NCBI GenBank assembly: GCA_016859345.1
Contig: CM029134.1
Span: 10,775,560-10,839,559 of the forward strand
Source: Istiophorus platypterus
Taxonomy: Eukaryota > Chordata > Actinopteri > Istiophoriformes > Istiophoridae
Length of the DNA: 64,000 nt
Direction of reading: 5' to 3'
In this document: positions 1-12,600 of the stretch, piece by piece
Layout of the letters: every line of letters starts with the position of its first letter
Numbering within the stretch: position 1 is the stretch's first letter
Made by a program: the position numbers and the translations under genes
Notes under the pieces: generated by a model
Seen by the model: the letters and a program-made list of their open reading frames with translations, nothing else
Told to the model about the DNA's origin: nothing
Databases searched by the model: none

Positions 1-490
1 AGTTTCATCGAGTGGTCCTCCTGGGGGCTTAACCATGGAATACAAGAGGGCTTGGTTTGATGAATATTCTTCAAGTCAGAGTTTACACCACACAACCCAC
101 TGCTGACTGCATGTGTGACAAAATCATACAGTTTCAGTAGTGACTGTGTCACTCGAGAACAAATTATACTATTAGAAAACTCTATTAAGGGGTATTAAAA
201 TATTTAGTCATTCAGGCATTTACTGGTTTACATTTCACTCCTGACTTCCGTTGTCATCGTTCTGTTTCGTGTGCTGATTACAGCATTGTGAGATTGAAAA
301 CACTAACTGGAGAGATGGCGGTTTAGATAGGACAGAGCTGATTTTCAGTCTCAGAGTTAAATTTTAAACTGAAAATGAATAAATCACTAAAAGAATGCTG
401 CTCTCGAGGTCCTCCTTTCGATCTTCCTTTCATCTTTTTCCTTTATCTCCTGATCTAAGCCTGGTACTCATGCATCGTCTCTTTTCACAG
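1..490 (+). other. sash3: intron of sash3 (5' part of gene lies outside window)
   Basis: This stretch precedes the first recognisable sash3 exon. It ends in a pyrimidine-rich acceptor (cttttcacag at 481-490). I see no coding exon in it, so the N-terminal half of the protein lies to the left of the window. Confidence 0.6.
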
Positions 491-2488
491 AAAGGAGACA
501 TCATCCACATCATCGAGAAGCCCCCCGTTGGGACATGGACAGGGAAGCTCAACAACAAAATGGGCTCCTTTAAGTTCATCTATGTCAACCTCCTGCCTGA
601 TGAGAGCCCCCCGGTCAGGAGGAAACGCTGCAACAGCAAGACCAGCCGAGCCAAATCCAGACCCAAAACCCTTGAGGAGGTGCTGGACAGCATGGGCTTA
701 ATGGTGAGATCCCCTCTAATAATGCAGCCTGTTGCACTGCAGGAAACAAGTGACGGAGCCTGCTGCCATAACACAGGTGTGTTTCGATCTGAGTATCAGC
801 TGCGTCTCTGTTCTTGTTTTTCAGGAGCTGAATTCTTTGCTGTCCATGCATGGTTTCCAGAGCCTGGAGGACTTCGCAGGGCTGAGGGAGTCTCACCTCA
901 ATGAGCTGAACATCACCGATCCGGAGCAGCGCTCCAAGATCCTGAGCACCATCGAACTGCTCAGAGACTGTAGGTTCACACACACTGTTACACTGCCATG
1001 CCCATAATCTTAATACCTATATAATCCAGAATTTCAATAAAACCTTCAGAAATTATCCCAATAAAAGTCAGTTAGATACTGCTGATGATCAAAGTACAAG
1101 TTTCAGTCACTTTGTAGCCATGTAAAAATGTGTCTGTGGGGGATGTTTTATGCTGCCATATTTTTCCGCCTCGGCTCCATAATTAGGTGCATTTTATGGC
1201 TCACTTCCACAGTGTTATGCTCACAGTTTGCAGTTACTCTCAGCCACTTGTAAGAAATCCAACTCTGTCATGATATCTTGGCTCGGATCTCCTGCAGACA
1301 AATCGTCAAACATGGTCTTTAACACCTTCTCCTGAAGCACTAGTGTTGTGTTGAATACAGCTCATGGATTTTGTTTAACATTACAATCAGCTGCAGCAAC
1401 ACAGTTCAGTATTTTAATCAGAGGGGCACTGGGCTTACTTTCCCCAAATCAACCACTATATACTATCAACCAATATTTGACATATTTGATTAACTGTTGA
1501 GATTATTATCAAGATCTGGAAAATTGTTGTTTGTTAGATCTTTGATTAAAAAGCTCTTACACATGAAAAAAATTGATATTCACATGAAAGCATGTCATTT
1601 TTTTTAAACTCTCTAGTTTTAGTATTAAATTCATATCATTATGTTCAGAAATGATGCCAATCCACTAACTCCTGACTCTCAACTAGAATTACATTTAACA
1701 GTTCTACAGCATTTTCTTACTGATTAGTTTTAGAGTTGGAGCTGATTTAAATACAAACATTGCAAAATACGATGACAAACTGCAGCATGTTTTTTAAAGA
1801 CTAAGTATTTAGTCAGAAATATTCAGCCCAAAGAAAAAGCATTAATACTACACACACCAGCGCCAATTTTCAAGGTCAAAGGTTTGTTTTTTGTTTTTTT
1901 TTTGTCATTGTAACAACTAAATGCGACGGTCTACCAGTCCCAGTGTCACCCATACAAGAAATGCCTTAACTCATACTAAGACCACGAACACAGAGGTGAT
2001 TAATGTGGGCATATCTCCAGGACTGTTACTTTTGTATTCGTTTACAACTCACATAACCTGACTTTAAAGTGGCTGTAATCATTTTTTTTGCTCAAAAAAT
2101 GTGACAAATCTGAAAATAAGTCCAGGTATTATAAATAAGCGATTGTATTGAGACAAAGTATATTAACAGTATGATTAACATCTTTGACCCAGCTGAGGAA
2201 GAATCAGGGCCAGAAGAGGTGGAGGATAGATCCGGGCAGCAGGCCAAGGAGCCGAGGGATTCGGGCTGTTTCGAGAGCTCGGAGAATCTGGAGAGCGGAC
2301 GAGAGGAGCCAAAGGCGGAGGAAGAGGCGGAGGAAGAGGCAAAGCTCCGAGACAAAGCATCAGAGGAGCAGACCGACGAAGGAGTGGAGAAACGTGAGCA
2401 GGGGTCAGGACAAGAGGAGAACCAAACAGAGCAGCTGGAGGCTGTTCAGGAGCAGTTGCAGGAGCTGACAGTGGATGAAGGATGCTGA
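491..2488 (+). CDS. sash3: SAM and SH3 domain-containing protein 3 (SLY1-type adaptor), 3' part
   Basis: Three exons are seen: 491-703, 825-969 and 2193-2488 (stop TGA at 2486-2488). Exon one encodes the C-terminal half of an SH3 domain (KGDIIHIIEKPPVGTW, then YVNLLP) and a basic linker. It runs into the start of a SAM domain (TLEEVLDSMGL), which exon two completes (ELNSLLSMHGFQSLEDF through STIELLRD). The last exon is a Glu-rich tail with the SASH-family motif RDSGCFESSENLESG; it ends EQLQELTVDEGC. Donors are GTGAG and GTAGGT. Acceptors are cacag, tttcag and acccag; the last acceptor is chosen by phase and is the least certain, and a small extra exon between 969 and 2193 is possible. SASH1, SASH3 and SAMSN1 are relatives. 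SASH3 is favoured by the QLQxL tail and by the adjacent convergent zdhhc9. Family knowledge: SASH3 is a cytoplasmic/nuclear adaptor in lymphocytes. The gene is truncated at the 5' side by the window edge. Confidence 0.87.
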
Positions 2489-3013
2489 GAATTTGATGGG
2501 AGAATACTCAAACTTCTTTTATTCCTGGTTCTCAGGGACTCTGTGGATGGAAATTTACAACAGCTGGTCATCATAGAGATCGGACTGCTGATAGGAACGA
2601 AATGTAGTTTCGTTGAAATACTGCTTGAATGCAATAGTTTCCGTTTTCCTCAGTTTACTGGTACTGTCAAACAAACAGCCCAATTTCTCTTTGCCTGTAA
2701 CAGCTTAGTAGCCTTTCATGAACAAACACATTGTCATAAGTATGAATTTTGATGCCGTTTGTTGTTGTTTCCTCATGTAAGGTATCTGCCTACAGTGGCA
2801 CAACTGAATCATTTACGTTTTTTTCATTACGTCCTGGCCTCTAATGTTTTCTTACAGTGGAGTGACATCAAAATATGAATGTAAAGTGTTTCCTTATATT
2901 TTTCATGTAACTTGAAAGTTTTTCCCTTGATTAGTTTGGGTTTTACTTGTGTCTTAAGGTACATTATATTGATTTCACTGATATTTTGGGATGAATTTGT
3001 AAATAGAATTTCA

Positions 3014-3019
3014 AATAAA
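3014..3019 (+). promoter_or_regulatory. sash3: probable sash3 polyadenylation signal
   Basis: A canonical AATAAA lies 525 bases after the sash3 stop codon, in AT-rich sequence with T/G-rich sequence following. It would give a 3' UTR of about 550 bases. Nothing else coding lies between the stop and this site. Confidence 0.5.
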
Positions 3020-3254
3020 ACATAACTGATTGATATATTGTTGATCATATAAGCTGTTAATTATTGCTGTGTCAATCCTGTTGCTGTTTTACACAAATAT
3101 CTTTGGGAAGTTAATGAAAAAATATCGACTAAGTGAATTAAATATTTTATTATACTACATGATTAGTGGATAATTAATATAAATATTATGTGTTTCAACT
3201 TAATCATCTTAACTCAAGGTCCACTTATTAGCGGTATCCAGAGCGGTCAACTAG

Positions 3255-3955
3255 TTATGTACAGAAGTATTTGGACAGTTTCACCATTTCCATTATTTTG
3301 CCTCTGTATACCACCAGAATGAATCAGAAACAAAGCCATCAAGATTTCATTAAATTGTTAAATTTCAGTTTTAATTCAAAGGGTTTACCAATAATATTGC
3401 CTTAACGGTTTAAGAGTTTCAGCCATTTTTACACAGTCCCTCAATTTCAGAGGCTCAAAAGTAAATGGACAATCGACTGACAATCAGTTTCATGGCCTGT
3501 TCTCTCGTTATTTCACGAAAAATTAAACAGATTAAAGGATTAAAGACCGGGAGTAGATTCCAAGTGGTGACTTTGCAATTGGTAGCTGTTCATGGGAACT
3601 TTTAATATGCATTCAAAAGAGGTGTCAAAAGGAAGGAGGCCATCGTTAGGCAAAAAAACAAAAAACAAAAAAACAAACCCACCAGACCGAGAACTCAGAA
3701 TCTGATGAGGTCCTTGGGTTCCAGATTTCGGGCAATCATTGACGACAAAGGATTTTCATCCAATGATATTAAGAATAATCCTTGTAATTGTGTTAATTTT
3801 TCCAATTACTTTTGAGCCTCTGAAAATGAAGGACTATATAAAAATGACTGTAAGATATCATTGACATCTCTGGAAAAAAAACTAGTAAGATACCCTGAGT
3901 TAAGACTATATTTTTCAAAAGGGTAAAGAATAAAGTTTTCACACTTTATAGTTTG
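3255..3955. mobile_element. degenerate DNA-transposon relic with subterminal inverted repeats
   Basis: The left side reads agtatttggacagtttcacc and continues into a tract seen in many teleost genomes. An inverted pair of about 28 bases is visible: cagaggctcaaaagtaaatg near 3450 and its near-complement acttttgagcctctg near 3808. Between them lies a short broken stretch reading like transposase (K/R-rich, then PTRPRT) with stops. I infer a non-autonomous or decayed Tc1/mariner-like element; exact ends are not resolved. Confidence 0.5.
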
Positions 3956-5309
<1,354 letters not shown>

Positions 5310-5818
5310 CTCAGCTTGCTCGCCCGACAGTCTGCAAACCCTTAGAGCAGAAATTAAAAACAAAATAATCTAAATCTATATTCAACCGTCCCTTTAAAAT
5401 CTGTTTTGCATGTCGCTGACAGCAACACAGAACAATCAGATACATCAAACTGTCTTCAGATACCTTCAACAAATAAAATCCACTACAACTGATCTTGGCT
5501 TCGTACTTCATTTTGAAAATTGAACCTTTTTTGGAGATTCTTTCCAACAAACATTCAGTAATCACACGTCTTTAACTTCACAGTAACAACACACTGCCAC
5601 GCACTTTATAACATCTTCCAGTGGACGTGCCAGTTATCCCTCCTTTTCTCAAATGAGTCTAGAGAAACTAAACATGGATAAAGGATTCATCTAGAGCAGA
5701 GACGATCGGCCGATTTATCATTAGACGAGTGACAGAATACTAATGAGCAAAAGTTCTAATTATCAATTATTTGTTTGGTGTTTTTCGAGGCGAAAAAAAA
5801 AACAAATTTGCTTGTTCC

Positions 5819-7487
5819 AAAAAAAAAAAAAAAAGATTATTGAGGTTTGCACAGTTGGTTGGACAAAATAAACAAACTTTTCACTAATTTATGACACGAT
5901 ATAGAGCAAACAATTAATCCTTTAATTATTCACAGGTTAATTAATAATGAATAAATTGTTACTTGCAGGCCTGGACAAATCCCTTTGTTTAAACGTGTCT
6001 AATTTAAGTCTTGAGCTTCAAACTGCTCCCAGAAAATAATACCAGCATCCTAAAATTTGTTCTCCATGCTTTCACTCTCATATTATCGGGATTTTAATTT
6101 TCAGGAGATTAAGGAAAAACTGTTTTGTTTCTTATAATGACTCATCTCAGGCAGATTTCAGAATCTGACACTATGCTGTCGACACACTAGGATTTCTACA
6201 CAAGTATATTTCACATACACTAACTCTGTCTTGCATTAACACAATCACTATAACAAACTCTGACTATCTGCTAAAATCATTTAAATGCTAAGAATTTGCT
6301 TCCCTTTCTCAGCTTTTTCTTTGAGTGGATGCTGTCCCCCCCTCGAGTGATCTCTGTGACCACAACAAAATGAATTTTCAAGCCGCATTAAAAGGCCACA
6401 CCCCATCTGAAATACACAGATGTGTGAAAACGAAAGGATTGATCCTTTTTCCGTTTTCTCTCTGCGGTAACGATCCTGCCAAAGACGCCTGCACAGCCCT
6501 GGGCTTACTGTAGAAAAAACTGTCACAGCAAAGATGCGAGGAAAAGGAGGAGACTATGAGTTAAATATGAGACGGCAGGAAGAGAGAGGACTCTGAGGAA
6601 GATCAGCTCTGATGTGATTTGAGGGAGGAGGTGCTCAAGCTCATAGGCAAAAAAAAAAAAAAGATTATTGAGGTTTGCACAGTTGGTTGGACAAAATAAA
6701 CAAACTTTTCACTAATTTATGACACGATATAGAGCAAACAATTAATCCTTTAATTATTCACAGGTTAATTAATAATGAATAAATTGTTACTTGCAGGCCT
6801 GGACAAATCCCTTTGTTTAAACGTGTCTAATTTAAGTCTTGAGCTTCAAACTGCTCCCAGAAAATAATACCAGCATCCTAAAATTTGTTCTCCATGCTTT
6901 CACTCTCATATTATCGGGATTTTAATTTTCAGGAGATTAAGGAAAAACTGTTTTGTTTCTTATAATGACTCATCTCAGGCAGATTTCAGAATCTGACACT
7001 ATGCTGTCGACACACTAGGATTTCTACACAAGTATATTTCACATACACTAACTCTGTCTTGCATTAACACAATCACTATAACAAACTCTGACTATCTGCT
7101 AAAATCATTTAAATGCTAAGAATTTGCTTCCCTTTCTCAGATTTTTCATTGAGTGGATGCTGTCCCCCCCTCGAGTGATCTCTGTGACCACAACAAAATG
7201 AATTTTCAAGCCGCATTAAAAGGCCACACCCCATCTGAAATACACAGATGTGTGAAAACGAAAGGATTGATCCTTTTTCCGTTTTCTCTCTGCGGTAACG
7301 ATCCTGCCAAAGACGCCTGCACAGCCCTGGGCTTACTGTAGAAAAAACTGTCACAGCAAAGATGCGAGGAAAAGGAGGAGACTATGAGTTAAATATGAGA
7401 CGGCAGGAAGAGAGAGGACTCTGAGGAAGATCAGCTCTGATGTGATTTGAGGGAGGAGGTGCTCAAGCTCATAGGCAAAAAAAAAAA
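5819..7487. repeat. 828-bp tandem duplication bounded by A-runs
   Basis: The block 5835-6648 recurs at 6663-7476, offset exactly 828. The 814 unique bases differ, as far as I can read, at only two sites near 6312 and 6319 (agctttttcttt versus agatttttcatt). Runs of 16, 14 and 11 A flank the left copy, the junction and the right copy. The shared 81-codon and 62-codon ORFs have no recognisable product. Either a very recent duplication by slippage or unequal exchange at the A-runs, or an assembly artefact. Confidence 0.95.
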
Positions 7488-7865
7488 GAACACTGGCCAC
7501 ACATAACACTTCAAAAAAGTTAAAAAACAAAACCTTGCTGATGTTGGTCCTCCTTGCTCATCAGCTGAGAGGTTTTCAGTTAACCTATACCTGCTAAAAC
7601 TATGTACAATTCAACCACGGCTTTTCTTAATTTTTTTTCTACATAAAGGTCTAATCCAGTGGTTCCCAACCTGTAAGACCCACAATCTGTCAGGGTGCAG
7701 CAATATCAACTTGTCACAGGTTGCATTTATCTAGCAGTTTTTACCAGTTCAACTAAAGAGTGATTTATTCCTTCTCAGATTATGGAGGAAAATTCACAGT
7801 ATTTCATAAGAAAAAAAAAAAAAAAAAAAGCAGAAATCCGCAGTCATATGTAGCAGAAATATTTT

Positions 7866-8433
7866 AAAAGGAATATTTAGACATTTTGAGAAATAAACTT
7901 ATTTAATTTCTTGCCTAAGGATCTAAGAGTTAGATGAGGAATTCATCACACTCTATTGCCTGTACATTTTAAATATTAAGTAGCTGGTTAGCTTAGCTTA
8001 GCATTAAGAGACTGGAAACAGGTGGGAACAGCTAGCCTGTCTAAATGTACGTGCCAGCACCTCTAAAGCTCACTGATTGGCGCGTTTTATCAAGTTTTTT
8101 TAATTTGTGCAAATATTGAAATTTAAAAACGACGGGATGTCAAGGAAGAGTTAGAGTTGGAAAACCTCAACCACACCAAAGTGTCAGTTTGTGTAAGCAT
8201 AAGTAAAATAAAAATAACGTGCTACTTAATTTGCTCTGGAGTTGCTGGCAGGCTGATGTTTTACCATTCGCTGGAGCCAGGCCAGCTGCTTTCCCATGTT
8301 TCCAGTCTTTATACTAAGCTAAGCTAACCACCTCCCACCTGTAGCTTCATATTGACGACACAGGCATGAGAGTGGTGTCGATCTTGTCAAGACAGCAAAT
8401 AAACATTACTTCCCAATGACAAACTATCCCTTT
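7866..8433. mobile_element. fold-back (long inverted repeat) MITE-like element
   Basis: The two halves are imperfect reverse complements over most of their length. The left arm has aaaggaatatttagacatttt, ctctattgcctgtac and gttagcttagcttagcat, then gagactggaaacaggtggga. The right arm carries the complements: tcccatgtttccagtcttta, ctaagctaagctaacc, caggcatgagagtg and caaactatcccttt. No internal ORF is apparent. This matches a repeat type common in perch-like fishes (from memory). The class is inferred as a non-autonomous DNA element. Confidence 0.7.
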
Positions 8434-9667
8434 ATTCATTTTGCGGCCTCTCAGACTAATCTTGTGACCACTTGGTCGGGACCCCCTGGACTAATTTATG
8501 TATTAATGTTGGCATTTCTCATTTAACACTCTATCGGAACGGATTCAAAGGGCTTCTCTGTTGGTTGACCTCAGCTGCGTTTCATAGTGCAACTGTCATG
8601 ATAAGGCACTGTTACTACGAGTGTCTAGGATCATCAGATTTCAGGCCTTTTCTCACTCACACTGGGACTAAGTGTCTCCCGGATGCAAGACTTTTACTTT
8701 GCATAAAGCAGGTTTCGTCTAATTCGCCAACATCACACCACATCCTTGATTATATAAAAATGGAAAGACAGGCATTGGTCTGAATCAGATCACTTTAAAA
8801 ATCAAGAAAGAAAAAAGATGCACCTAAGTAACAACAGTACTGAATGCAGCAATATCAGAATTACAGGTAGATTTTGACTTGCCTGGAAGGAACCTTTAGG
8901 GATTATCTCAGCTAAGGATTTCCATGTCCTCCCCCTGCCTGGACAACGTGTGTACTCACAAACTCACGGGTGAAACACTTCTATCCACACTCAGCAAACG
9001 AAAAAAAAGCTTGTCCAGCCTTCTCACGGTTTGCATAGGGCATGTAATGTGCACACAACAAAAACCGACTGTATGTATGAAGTTCTATACATGTCCAGAA
9101 GTAATATCGTCTTTGCCAGACACTTGTAAGGAGTATATATGAACTGGCCTCTCACAATAAATGTCGTTATGCAACGTTAAATAAAAGAAAAGAAGTAGTA
9201 CTGACAATCAGAGCAACCCACAGGTGAACTGTGGGGGGAGTCATACGCTTGAGGAGTTTTGTTTTTTATTTATTTTTTTTCGTTTTTTTTTCCTGCAGTT
9301 TTCCCAGCAGCTTCTCCCCCCTGTGTGTCTATTTCCATGCAGTGTTCAGGAGTCAGAGGAAGATGCTTGTTTTCCATTAAATGGCTCCCCCCTCCCCGCA
9401 GGAGCTAGTGTCAGTCAAATACCTCTGCAGCTATTGGGGAGGAGGGAAGAGAAGGAGCTGCAGCAGAAACTTTGCTCTTCTGGTTGCATGTAGGGTGAGA
9501 CTCAAAGAATACGTGAGTCTCCTGCACAGTAATCAGACATCAATTATTATTGTTCCAGTTCCCGACCAGGCAGGATGCTGAGTTGGGGGTTGGGGATTTG
9601 GGGATTTGGGGGTTTGGGGGTTTGGGTGGGGGTTGTTGGCTACAATTGGAGCCGCCCACTAATATAG
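8434..9667 (-). other. zdhhc9: zdhhc9 3' UTR and convergent intergenic spacer
   Basis: Downstream of the zdhhc9 stop on the minus strand. A minus-strand AATAAA (tttatt at 9266-9271) could end a UTR of about 400 bases, but other sites are possible. The tract 9585-9633 is G-rich on the plus strand. No gene is seen in the rest. Confidence 0.45.
9585..9633 (+). repeat. G-run repeat (gggatttg/ggggtttg), potential G-quadruplex
   Basis: At least six runs of three to five G are separated by two or three bases (units ggggattt and gggggttt). It lies just downstream of the zdhhc9 stop codon, so the zdhhc9 transcript would be C-rich here. The spacing fits quadruplex formation in the plus strand; whether it folds is not known. 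Confidence 0.75.
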
Positions 9668-12600
9668 CTAATGGGTCTTGTCCTTGGCGATGGATGTCTC
9701 CACATCGGTCTCGGGTGAAGCCAGGGGTGGGACCTTGGGAGCAGGAGGGTGCTCCTCTTTTGGGGAGGGGCTCTTCTCTGCTGAGGCAGCAATGCTCGGC
9801 TTGGCATCATCAGGTGTGTGCTCGTTGGGGATGAGGGGGGCCGTGGTTTTCTGTAGGCAGAGGACAACGGGCTGAAAAGATGCATACGCCGTAAGAGGAA
9901 TTGCAGCAGCGGCCTCACGTCAACACGCACAGACACAGGCACACACCTCAATTATTTTGTAATATGACATTTACGATTAATAAAGTGAAACAAAATGGAA
10001 AATCAGAATGATTATCAGACTAATTTAGGACAAACAGTGGTAGAAAGTAACTAAGTACATCAACTTGAGTACTGTACTTAAGTACAATTTTGAGGTACCT
10101 GTACTTTTACCTTCAAGTATTTCCATTTTCGGTTACCTTTATACTTCTACTCTATGACAATTTATTTGATAACTCCAGTTAATAGTTACTTTGCAGCTTT
10201 AAACTCATAAAACAAAAATAATTGACAAAGAAATTATGATGTATATTATTTTTTGATGCTTAGATAAGACTTTAATGTTCCCTTTGGTCAAATTCACAAG
10301 CAGCAAATATGTCATTATATTTAGCCAGGTCTTTATCACCTGCAACATTAAACACAACACTGATGCATCAATAACAATAATCTAATAATAAAATATACAT
10401 TATTCTGAATGGGACTTTGACTTTTAAGTGTATTTTAATTCCAAAATTATTTCACTTTTACATCAGTAAAATTTTGAGTGCACGACTTATTCTTTTAGCA
10501 GTATTTTTACACTGTGATATTTTTTCACCACTGATAAGCTCTGATCTCTTCAATGACTCCCAGTATAACGCAGAATGGATTTCAAAATTCTGCTGCTGGT
10601 CTATGAAACACTTAATGTTTTGGCTCCCCAGTATATTACTGAGCTGCCCAGAGACTATAGACCAACCAGAACCCTCAGATCATCTTGCAATTTTCTTTTA
10701 ACTGTACCCAGAATGACATGCTAAGTGCCCTGAATTGCCGTTGTGCATGGAAAGTCCAACACAAACAAAACCACCTTGACTTGACTTGATTAAAGCGGCG
10801 CTACCAATGCCAAAGTGTTGTACTGTTGGGATGGTGGATTTTAAAATTTTAAACTAAAAGTTACTTTTGAGAATTTGCTGGATCTTTGTCATTGGATTCG
10901 GTAGAGCAACAGCACAGTCTTCAAACCAGGAAGGTTTTATGTTAAAAAAAAAAATAGTATAGTATAAAATTGGAAAAACAAAATCAGTTTATTCTTCTTT
11001 TGCTCTGCTTATCGGTTTCCTCCACCCCAATAAATGGCTTCACAAAATAATGATTCAATCATCCAGTTTCTGATGCTGTTGATGCACTGCAATGCACATG
11101 ATTTGAAAAACAGTGAAATAAACTAGTTTAGAATTAATTTCCCTAGTTGAAGGTAGTGCGAGCATGCTAAAAGGCAAGGAGAAACATTTTCCAAAAACCA
11201 ATCAGGTAATCTAAAACTATTCAAATTAAAATTAAGATACCCGCTGTGTAATATATGCTCTGCTAGCAGCACTGAGGAAGTGCTTATCATCTAAAATGTG
11301 GAAAACATCATTTGGCTTCAATGTGCAGCATCAAAACAACATTAATATGAAAAAATGATGACGTTGCTGTTAATGCTTCCAAGCAAAGCCTGTTAAATGA
11401 GTTGAACAATTACAAATAGTTGTACACTACTATAAGTGAAAAAATAGCTCCATATCCATGTGCCACAAAATGGATTATCAATCTCACTCTGATGAGAAAT
11501 GTGTTTTCCACTTAGAGCTGGCATCTTCACACACACGCACACGTGCACGCGTGCACACACACCTCCTCTCTTCTCTCCATTGCCTTCTGTAATTGGTTTC
11601 GACTTTATGTTAGGTTTTATGTCTCCTCCGTATTCACCGCTCTGTGCTTTGCAGCCCTGATCCACTTGAGAGCCAGATCCAAGGCATGTAAAGGGGGAGG
11701 GTACAGTATGTGTTTGTGTATTAATGTGCGCTCACCGTGGTTTGTGACACTGGGTTGCTGCTGCTTGACGAGGAGGAAGGGGAGGGTGCAACAGTCGCTG
11801 CAGAAACCGGCGCATCCTCCCGCATCAGTCCTCTTCTGTCCAAGACACTGGGAAGTGAGACAAGGCAATCAGTCACTAACTGCACCCTCCTCATTACTCG
11901 CTGAGACAAACCGTTGAAGAGTAAGTCTAATTGATCACAGGTACCGATGTGGAACTCACTGGCACCGGTAGAAAGAAAGCCAAAGACATAAAATAATATA
12001 TAGATAACATGATATATATAATAGATAACATGATAACACAATATAGATAACATGATGATAAATAAAACGGGGAAGATGTTGGATTCTGATTCAAAACAGG
12101 CATTTCAATACTTAATCAATTAACAAACCCTGTGTGAGACTAAGAAGCACGTTCATCCTCTTCTCTTCAGCACAAGATTTCTCCGTCTGACAACTTTACC
12201 TTGGGTACGTCGGCCCACAGAGCACCTCGCAGCAGTTTTTGATGATGTTCTTGTGGCTGTAGGGGTTCTGGACTCTGTTCTTGCCGGACCAGGATCCCTT
12301 AATCTGGAGGGAACGAAATGTAGCACAGCACACATCAGTGGGGGACCTGACCTTCTCAAACTGTCCGACAGCATCCCAAACACATCCTGACAATCCTACA
12401 GCCTCGCCCAGTTCTCTTTCAAAAAGATTTTCCTTGTGCCTATACCTTATTCAAAGGCGTAGCTCCATTTTTAGATGTTTCTCCCACAGGCTTGGGTTTG
12501 ACCTAATAAAGAGATCTTGTCAGGGATCTAATGATTCCTGGTTTAATGGGGACTCTATATGCTGACAAGTGCGAACAATTGCAGCAACAACACTGCACTT

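Noticed and set aside
395..904. 169-codon plus-strand ORF
   Set aside because: It reads through an intron on both sides of the real sash3 exon 491-703. Only that exon has family resemblance, and it is bounded by good splice sites.
6281..7354. Duplicated small ORFs (81 and 62 codons) as a gene pair
   Set aside because: No start context, domain or splice sites. Their identity follows from the 828-bp duplication alone.
9585..9633. Telomere-like array
   Set aside because: The unit is ggggattt/gggggttt, not the vertebrate ttaggg, and it is short and gene-flanking.
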